Part shown: positions 56,740 through 64,000 of the stretch, one piece after another
Layout of the letters: each line of letters starts with the position of its first letter
Numbering within the stretch: position 1 is the first letter of the stretch
Assembly (NCBI RefSeq): GCF_021917145.1
Contig: NC_061063.1
Location: 11,134,516 to 11,198,515, forward strand
Length of the DNA stretch: 64,000 nucleotides
Direction of reading: 5' to 3'
DNA from: Hypomesus transpacificus
Lineage: Eukaryota; Chordata; Actinopteri; Osmeriformes; Osmeridae
Program-made: the position numbers and the translations under genes
The notes under the pieces: generated by a model
The model's input: the letters and a program-made list of their open reading frames with translations, nothing else
What the model was told of the DNA's origin: nothing
Database searches by the model: none

Positions 56740-59700
56740 CTACACGGCGGGCTGCAGTAACTCCTGGAGGTCACAGAGGGCGCTCTTCAGGGTGAGGGCC
56801 AGCGTTTCAGCATGAGTCTCCTCACAGCAGTTGAAGGCCGTTATGGAGAAGTGGACGTGGTCCTGCTGGGGGTTGTAGCACACGGCGTATCCGTCGGGGA
56901 CCAGGGGACCGAAACACATCACGCTGTCTGTGTTGGACGGCACCTATACAGGGGTTACGTCTGATCAGTCTGGTTCAATCATCAGATGGATGGTCGATCC
57001 ACACACCCAAGCAGAGAGGGTGGGTGGTGCCGTGTCTGTCCCAGGGTGTGTAGTGTACAGGTTCCTCTACCGGGGAGGGTGGTGTCTAGTGTGTCGTGTA
57101 CCTTGTTCCAGGTGTGTAGTGTACCCTGTTCCAGGTGTGTAGTGTACCCTGTTCCAGGTGTGTAGTGTACCCTGTTCCAGGTGTGTCGTGTACCCTGTTC
57201 CAGGTGTGTCGTGTACCCTGTTCCAGGTGTGTCGTGTCGTACCTGTCCTGTCCTGAGTTTCCAGTGTGTGGCCAGGCCGTAGGCTGTGTCCATGAACAGT
57301 CTGGGCACGCTCAGTCCCTCCTCTATGGCCTGCAGCTTCAGGCCCAGCAGGTGGCGGTCAATGGCCTGCCCTCTGAGTGCCTGAACAAAATAAATTAAAC
57401 TAAATGAAGGTGTATCGAGAACAGTGAAACAAAAAGGGTGTGGATCAAATGAAATGTTATTTTGGAACTTAACTGACGGTTACCTGGTCAGTGAGAGCAC
57501 TGTAGGCCTCCACAGCTTCTCTTAAGAGTTCCCGCTTGGCTTCCGTCTGAAACACGGACGACACATGTCACAACACCAACTGGCCCCAGATACATAAGTT
57601 TAACACTTTCTTAACCTCTGTCCCTCTCTGTCCCTCTCTGTCCCTCTCTGTCCCTCTCTGTCCCTCTCTGTCCCTCTCTGTCCCTCTCTGTCCCTCTCTC
57701 TCATCTAGAAGGTTCTCTCACCGACACTACCGGGTCATCGAAGGCCATCACGAAGCGGAGCGTCTGATTGGTTGGGGAGCGGATGTAGTCGGTGCGTCCG
57801 CCCCTGAACATGCGCTGAGAGGCCATGTCACAGGAAGGACACAACTCGTGGTGAACTCTGACCCAAGAAGTACACATGCGAAAAAGGATGAAAAGGAACA
57901 TGAGGAATAACAAACGGGTCATCGGCAACAACAAAAAAGAAGAAGTTTCAGAGTCACGTGTGGTCTAGGAGCTTCCTGAATGTTGTGAGATGTTTCTTAC
58001 ACGTCAAATCTAAATCAAAGTGTTTATAAGGAATATTCAGCACCCAGAACCAAATCTTCTTGTGTGTAGTGTCTATGGAGAGGGGGTCTGGTATGAGGAG
58101 CTGACCTGTAGTAGGCCAACTGAATGGCAGCTTGGATGAAGGAGTTGGGGCTGAGATTGTGTTGTTTAGGCAGCTCCTTCCCAAACCGCTGGAAGTTGAA
58201 GCAGTTTATATCCAGGTCGTTGATCAGGCTGTAGGAGAGGGTTGGGACACACAGGTAGAACAGAGGGTTGGGACACACAGGTAGAACAGAGGGTTTGGAC
58301 ACACAGGTAGAACAGAGGGTTGGGACACACAGGTAGAACAGAGGGTTGGGACACACAGGTAGAACAGAGGGTTGGGACACACAGGTAGAACAGAGGGTTG
58401 GGACACACAGGTAGAACAGAGGGTTGGGACACACAGGTAGAACAGAGGGTTGGGACACACAGGTAGAACAGAGGGTTGGGACACACAGGTAGAACAGAGG
58501 GTTGGGACACACAGGTAGAACAGAGGGTTGGGACACACAGGGAGAACAGAGGGTTGGGACACACAGGTAGAACAGAGGGTTGGGACACACAGGTAGAACA
58601 GAGGGTTGGGACACACAGGGAGAACAGAGGGTTGGGACACACAGGTAGAACAGAGGGTTGGGACACACAGGTAGAACAGAGGGTTGGGACACACAGGTAG
58701 AACAGAGGGTTGGGACACACAGGTAGAACAGAGGGTTGGGACACACAGGTAGGGTTAGAAAGTTACCGGCACTTCGGTAGCTCACAGGATGAGTGGGCGT
58801 ACCATGAAGGTTGAGGCCTCACTGCAGTGGGTTGGAATCCATCCTTCACCCATTGCTGCATCACCCTCACTCTCACTGTCTCTCTGGCTCTCTCGTTCAC
58901 TCTCGCTCTCTCTCTCCAGCCATCCATCCATCCATCCAATTAACCATGAAAAATGCCCCCCAAAAAGATAAATTTGACTGATATTAAGAATCAGGGATTG
59001 CCCACAATCTAATAAACCAAAAAGCACAGCAGTCTCTGGATAGAATGATCCACGCTATCAACAACGAGGAATTCAGATTTGTGTTGTTGCATCTTTTCCT
59101 CACGCCTCAGAGCTACGCCGGTAGCTTAGCATTACAGCACCCTCTTAAAATAGCCAGAGGAGGTCAAGGGGGCAGCAAAGCCAACCAGAGCATTATGCCG
59201 AGTGTGTTTTGTCAAGGTTACAGCCACACGGGCCAGATAATCATGTTTACACTTCCCTTTCATGCTTGGCCAGATGCTATGTAGGACTTCATCATAAGTA
59301 AACACAGTCTGCCTGGATAAAGGATTATACCTTCTCCTTACAACTTAGGGTGTCAAACTTTAAACTTAAGGTGTCAAAGTATCTGTGCACTATGCACTTG
59401 ACTAGAAGTATGTGAGTATGTGTGTGTGTGTGTTTTTAGTGACACTCACATGTCCAGGTTCAGCTTTGCGTGCTCTATGTCTCTCTTGATGTCGCGGTCG
59501 ATGGAGAAGTACAGTTTCCTGGGCATGGGCAGGGGTACCAGCGGAGCTCTCTTTGGGTCGGGCTTCTGACTGTGACAGAGGAGAGAGAGACTGAACACCA
59601 CCCTCTCTGCTAAACACCACCCTCTCCCTGCTGAACACCACCCTCTCTCTGCTAAACACCACCCTCTCTCTGCTAAACACCACCCTCTCTCTACTGAACA

Positions 59701-62441
59701 CCACCCTCTCCCTGCTGAACACCACCCTCTCTCTGCTAAACACCACCCTCTCTCTACTGAACACCACCCTCTCCCTGCTAAACACCACCCTCTCTCTTCT
59801 GAACACCACCCTCCCTGCTGAACACCACCCTCCCTGCTGAACACCACCCTCTCCCTGCTGAACACCACCCTCCCTGCTGAACACCACCCTCTCCCTGCTG
59901 AACACCACCCTCCCTGCTGAACACCACCCTCTCCCTGCTGAACACCACCCTCTCCCTGCTGAACACCACCCTCCCTGCTGAACACCACCCTCTCTCTGCT
60001 GAACACCACCCTCTCTCTGCTGAACACCACCCTCTCTCTGCTGAACACCACCCTCCCTGCTGAACACCACCCTCCCTGCTGAACACCACCCTCCCTGCTG
60101 AACACCACCCTCTCTCTGCTGAACACCACCCTCTCCCTGCTGAACACCACCCTCCCTGCTGAACACCACCCTCTCCCTGCTGAACACCACCCTCTCTCTG
60201 CTAAACACCACCCTCTCTCTGCTGAACACCACCCTCTCCCTGCTGAACACCACCCTCTCCATGCTGAACACCACCCTCTCTCTGCTAAACACCACCCTCT
60301 CCCTGCTGAACACCACCCTCCCTGCTGAACACCACCCTCTCCCTGCTGAACACCACCCTCCCTGCTGAACACCACCCTCTCTCTGCTGAACACCACCCTC
60401 TCCCTGCTGAACACCACCCTCCCTGCTGAACACCACCCTCTCTCTGCTAAACACCACCCTCCCTGCTGAACACCACCCTCTCCCTGCTGAACACCACCCT
60501 CTCCCTGCTGAACACCACCCTCCCTGCTGAACACCACCCTCTCTCTGCTGAACACCACCCTCTCTCTGCTGAACACCACCCTCTCTCTGCTGAACACCAC
60601 CCTCCCTGCTGAACACCACCCTCCCTGCTGAACACCACCCTCTCTCTGCTGAACACCACCCTCTCCCTGCTGAACACCACCCTCCCTGCTGAACACCACC
60701 CTCTCCCTGCTGAACACCACCCTCTCTCTGCTAAACACCACCCTCTCTCTGCTGAACACCACCCTCTCCCTGCTGAACACCACCCTCTCCATGCTGAACA
60801 CCACCCTCTCTCTGCTAAACACCACCCTCTCCCTGCTGAACACCACCCTCCCTGCTGAACACCACCCTCTCCCTGCTGAACACCACCCTCCCTGCTGAAC
60901 ACCACCCTCTCTCTGCTGAACACCACCCTCCCTGCTGAACACCACCCTCCCTGCTGAACACCACCCTCTCCCTGCTGAACACCACCCTCCCTGCTGAACA
61001 CCACCCTCTCTCTGCTGAACACCACCCTCTCCCTGCTGAACACCACCCTCCCTGCTGAACACCACCCTCTCCCTGCTGAACACCACCCTCTCTCTGCTAA
61101 ACACCACCCTCTCTCTGCTGAACACCACCCTCTCCCTGCTGAACACCACCCTCTCCATGCTGAACACCACCCTCTCTCTGCTGAACACCACCCTCCCTGC
61201 TGAACACCACCCTCCCTGCTGAACACCACCCTCTCCCTGCTGAACACCACCCTCTCCCTGCTGAACACCACCCTCCCTGCTGAACACCACCCTCTCCATG
61301 CTGAACACCACCCTCCCTGCTGAACACCACCCTCCCTGCTGAACACCACCCTCTCTCTACTGACACCTCCAGCGCAGTCTCTCGGCGGCGTAGTTTTACG
61401 GTGGTTCTACCACAGGTTGGGCAGGCATAACGTTGCTGTGCCCCGCGTACCGCCCGGCTACTGTGCAGGAGTCGTGAAACATCTGTGTTCTCATTGGTCA
61501 TCGCTACACACTCAGAAGAGGAGCGTTTCTGAACCGGTCTAAATGTACGTCTTTGGCCATTTTGAGGCTGTACATGAGGGAAAGCACTCGTGTGTAGGAG
61601 ATGAGACACAGCTCAGCCAGTGAGTGGTGCTGTTCCGAGTTGTCCTACCAGTACTGCAGGATGTGGTCCAGGAGGGTGGCTATAGGCGGACCTTCAGCTG
61701 TGGCCTGCTCATACAAGAGCCCCCAGGAACCATCCTCACCCACCACAAACTGAGGGGGAGGGGGAGGGAGGGAGAGGGGAAAGAAAAGGAGAGAGGGGAA
61801 GAGAGAGGGAGGGGAGCGGAGAGAGAGGAGAGGGTGAAGGGAGTGGAGAGAGAGGAGAGGGTGAGGGGAGAGAGAGAGAAATACGGAGAGACCGGGAGCA
61901 GAGACAAGGGTTGGAGGGAAGGAAAAGGGATGTAGAGTTACCAATCAGCCTACAGACTCTCAACCAATCAGCCTACAGACTCTCAATCAATCAGCCTACA
62001 GACTCTCAACCAATCAGCCTACAGACTCTCAACCAATCAGTGGACATGCGTGTTCAGCGCTGAGCTAAGCTGCATCTCACAGCTCCACCCACCTGTAGCG
62101 TTTTGTCAAACCAGCGGTTTCCACTGTTGGAGTAAGTCCCGCCCCCATGCAGGATTTGGGCGGCCATGCGACTGGAGTACCTGCATGGAGATAACGACGC
62201 ATCATTCACACAACACGTTTACCTTTTTCCTTTTTACCGTGTCTAGAAGGCACACATATTCCCCCAACGTTAATTTCGAACTCTGAGTGGAACAGCTATA
62301 CAAAAATAGAGGCCTACATAGAGCGGAGGACAGGGAGGGCATACTTCTCATCTGATATCCTCATGACAGGAGAATCCAGACACAGGGTGAAGAGTCCCTT
62401 CTCAATCACTCGCACAGACTCCTTATTCAGCTTTTCTGAGT

Positions 62442-62501
<60 letters not shown>

Positions 62502-63622
62502 GAATGCAAAGATTAAGCCTTAAACAGAGGATAAAAATGTGTACTGAATCCTTTCAGTTTGGATCTGATGCCTAAAGATATTCTTCTGTGAGTGATGTGT
62601 ATATGTGTGTGTGTGTGTGTGTGAGTGTGTGAGTGTGTGTGTGTGTGTGTGTGAGTGTCTGCAGCCCACCTCTGAGCAGCCGTGTGTATGCCTGGCCCCA
62701 GGTGTGTCTGTGCTCGCTGGTCAGGATCCCCAGCGGCTCCTTGTCGGTCTTCCAGGACTGGGCCCTGATCCTGAGCAGCTGGCCGTGGATCTGGCTCTCC
62801 GTCATCCTGGAGCCATCGCTGTTGTACACCTCCAGCTGGAAGAACTGGACACACACACCGCACGCACACACACACACACACACACACAGGCTGTGAGGAA
62901 GCAATGCAACTAACAGCCAACTATACAGATCTCTGTTCAGTTTTATTGGTTCTATGGGTTGTGTTCTATTGATTCTGTTGTGTCGATTGATTGACTGACT
63001 GATGACTGTTTCTATTCTATCCTACTGATTTAGTTCTCTTCTATTGATTCAGTTCAGTCCTACTGATTCAGTTCAGTCCTGGAGATTCTGTTCCGTGTTT
63101 GGTTGCAGGCCGGCCAGGTCACCTGGTAGTTGCGCACCACGGTGATGTGCGTAGGGGAGCGGCGGGCGTGGCCGTGGTGCACCACCTGGTCATGTTTAGG
63201 ACCTGGGATCCTGCAGGACGAAAACAGCAGGGGGAACAGCTCCATACACAGAGGCTGACCTCGCATGAACTCCCCTGGCAGCAGACCACTGGGAGGGAGG
63301 GAGGGGGGGGGGGGGGGGGGGGAGGGGGGGGGAGGGGGCAGGGGGGGAGAGAGAGAGGGGGAGAGAGAGCATAGCAGAGATATGGTTACCGTACAGTACA
63401 CTTTATTAAATTTAGACCACCTTTATAAACAAACAACCATCGGTCAACTCTTTTGGGCTAAAGGTCAACGAGTCAAAATAGCAGTGAGAGACTTGGCATC
63501 TAGGTCACAACACAGATCCACCTTTCCTTTTTTACATTATTAATATTAATTATATTAGTGCGACTCACTTGTTCACTTTGGCTTTGAAATCTAGCACGGC
63601 TGCGATCAACTTAGACGCAAAC
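56740..63622 (-). CDS. Carnitine O-acetyltransferase-like protein, active site lost (3' 12 exons)
   Basis: Twelve phase-consistent exons: 63569-63622, 63123-63288, 62670-62844, 62345-62435, 62093-62180, 61649-61749, 59450-59569, 58106-58228, 57722-57857, 57484-57546, 57243-57380 and 56740-56943. They give 485 residues, matching CRAT from about residue 139 to the end; the 5' exons lie beyond the window. Recognised: FASKLIAAVLDFK, GQPLCMELF, PTHITVVRNYQFF, GILTSEHRHTWGQAY, SGNRWFDKTLQ, AEGPPIATLLDHIL, PLVPLPMP and FGKELPK (both CoA-side lysines). CRAT swaps acetyl groups between CoA and carnitine. Here the catalytic His343 is Gln (YEQATAEG), Tyr452 is Cys (CPSCDMAS), Ser552-Thr-Ser554 is Arg-Thr-Gly (LRTGQV), Phe565 is Cys, and the C-terminal AKL peroxisome signal is replaced by PAV. 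Thr465 and Arg518 remain. Numbers follow mammalian CRAT. Family certain; activity very doubtful. Confidence 0.93.
57060..57240. repeat. 22-23 bp minisatellite in last crat-like intron
   Basis: Six to seven copies of GTACCCTGTTCCAGGTGTGTAG (or GTGTCG). It begins at the donor of the 57243-57380 exon. Confidence 0.9.
57615..57710. repeat. (TCTGTCCCTCTC)n array
   Basis: Eight copies of a 12-bp unit right next to the donor of the 57722-57857 exon. Confidence 0.93.
58232..58755. repeat. 26-bp minisatellite abutting a 3' splice site
   Basis: About twenty nearly identical copies of AGGGTTGGGACACACAGGTA + GAACAG (26 bp), with a GGGAGAACAG variant twice. In transcript sense (CTGTTCTACC + TGTGTGTCCCAACCCT) it runs to within a few bases of the acceptor of the 58106-58228 exon. 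The 164-253 residue open frames across it are repeat shadows. Confidence 0.96.
58765..58975 (+). mobile_element. tRNA-derived SINE (same family as 16588)
   Basis: CGGTAGCTCACAGGATGAGT (A box), CAGTGGGTTGGAATCCATCC (B box), CATTGCTGCATCACCCTCAC, CT-rich body, AACCATGAAAAATGCCCCCC tail. Lies in the crat-like intron, antisense. Confidence 0.8.
59593..61365. repeat. 19/21-bp minisatellite with higher-order structure
   Basis: About 1.77 kb, near ninety units of AACACCACCCTCCCTGCTG (19 bp) and AACACCACCCTCTCCCTGCTG (21 bp), with CTCTCTGCTA and CTCCATGCTG variants. The order of variants repeats as blocks (see findings). Whole array lies in one crat-like intron. It generates very long minus-strand frames (up to 621 codons) that are not genes. 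Confidence 0.97.
61750..61930. repeat. GA-rich tract
   Basis: GGGGAGGGAGGGAGAGGGGA-type purine sequence starting at the 3' splice site of the 61649-61749 exon (its polypyrimidine tract in transcript sense). Confidence 0.85.
61938..62042. repeat. Short tandem repeat, 24-25 bp
   Basis: Four copies of CAATCAGCCTACAGACTCTC + AAC in a crat-like intron. Confidence 0.9.
62452..62500. repeat. (GA)n microsatellite
   Basis: About 45 bp of GA, a few bases upstream of the 62345-62435 exon in transcript sense. Confidence 0.95.
62604..62655. repeat. (GT)n microsatellite
   Basis: GT run with GA interruptions between the 62345-62435 and 62670-62844 exons. Confidence 0.93.
63296..63370. repeat. G-rich tract
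   Basis: G runs of 7-18 broken by single A, followed by GA. In transcript sense a C-rich polypyrimidine tract beside the 63123-63288 exon acceptor. Confidence 0.88.
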
Positions 63623-64000
63623 CTGGATGAAAGCAAACAGGAAAACTTTTACTTTTTTAGAGCTCCAGGTTTTGTCCATGACAGTTAAAGAAGGAATGTG
63701 GAGCGAGAGCGATAAAGAGAGGGGGGAGGAGACCAAGAGGGAGAGGTAGACAGACAAAGAGAGAGGACACAATAAATAAACTACAGACTTCTGAGAAACA
63801 GCCCATGCAAGGCTCAAGTCCTCTCAGTCCCGAAGACTGTTGACACCCCACGGAACAACACGCCTCTCAGAGGCAAACCTGAATGGGTGCAGCAGTTTGT
63901 TCATGAATACACCTCTGTGTGTGTGTGTGTGTGTCCAGGGGTAAAAAAAAAAAAATCTACAAACCAGGCCATGTAAACAATGACTGCCGTGTGTGTGTGT
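63623..64000 (-). other. crat-like intron running off the window
   Basis: No further exon was found. GT microsatellites occur at 63914-63934 and at the very end, with an A12 run at 63945. The preceding CRAT exon (equivalent to VDLQGQLR) must lie to the right. Confidence 0.6.

Noticed and set aside
58024-58785. Open frames of 164-253 codons rich in Cys and Pro
   Set aside because: Translations of the 26-bp minisatellite in three frames. Only the short terminal part (58106-58228) is a real exon.
59446-61365. Open frames of 300-621 codons on the minus strand
   Set aside because: They run along the 19/21-bp minisatellite and then into a real crat-like exon by chance. Composition is pure repeat translation, with no conserved domain.

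Overview
The window is nuclear DNA of a ray-finned fish. Evidence: spliced vertebrate genes with GT-AG introns, many tRNA-derived SINE pieces with the fish-type tail (TTTATCCAAAGC / GCTTTGGATAAAAGC), a Tc1-type inverted-repeat scrap, and a heavy load of CA/GA microsatellites and minisatellites. Exons were assembled by eye from protein similarity plus splice sites, and reading phase was checked across every junction.

Layout. 1-10.1 kb: no supportable gene, only minisatellites, GA- and G-rich tracts and SINE scraps. 10.8-14.9 kb (-): rp9, six exons, with a LINE remnant in intron 3. 16.1-22.8 kb (-): the three 3' coding exons of a C18orf21/RMP24 (RNase MRP protein) orthologue, plus a separate TATA promoter with a short ATG exon inside its large intron. 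20.8-29.6 kb: neu3-type sialidase (+) at 27.7-29.0 kb, a broken partial copy at 20.8-21.2 kb, other duplicated blocks and a multi-hairpin foldback element. 30.65-33.7 kb (+): clic1. 37.2-40.05 kb (-): a GPI-type Ly6/uPAR gene. 43.9-47.7 kb (+): ddah2. 48.4-51.2 kb (-): rps5, with a 5'TOP leader and two paralogous intronic H/ACA snoRNA candidates. 52.6-55.4 kb (-): ppt2. 56.7 kb to beyond the right edge (-): a carnitine acetyltransferase-like gene, 12 exons seen.

Context. clic1 - Ly6 - ddah2, with ppt2 nearby, recalls the human MHC class III block (LY6G6 cluster - DDAH2 - CLIC1, with PPT2 further along). The sialidase here is of the NEU3 type, not the NEU1 type found in the human class III region.

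Main point of interest. The carnitine acetyltransferase-like gene keeps perfect exon phasing and the CoA-side residues. It has lost the catalytic histidine (YEH to YEQ), the carnitine-site tyrosine, the STS oxyanion motif (RTG) and the AKL peroxisomal tail. It reads as a conserved pseudoenzyme rather than a decayed gene. The second point is the pair of H/ACA snoRNA-like sequences in two introns of rps5. No retroviral, LTR or Polinton-like element was recognised.
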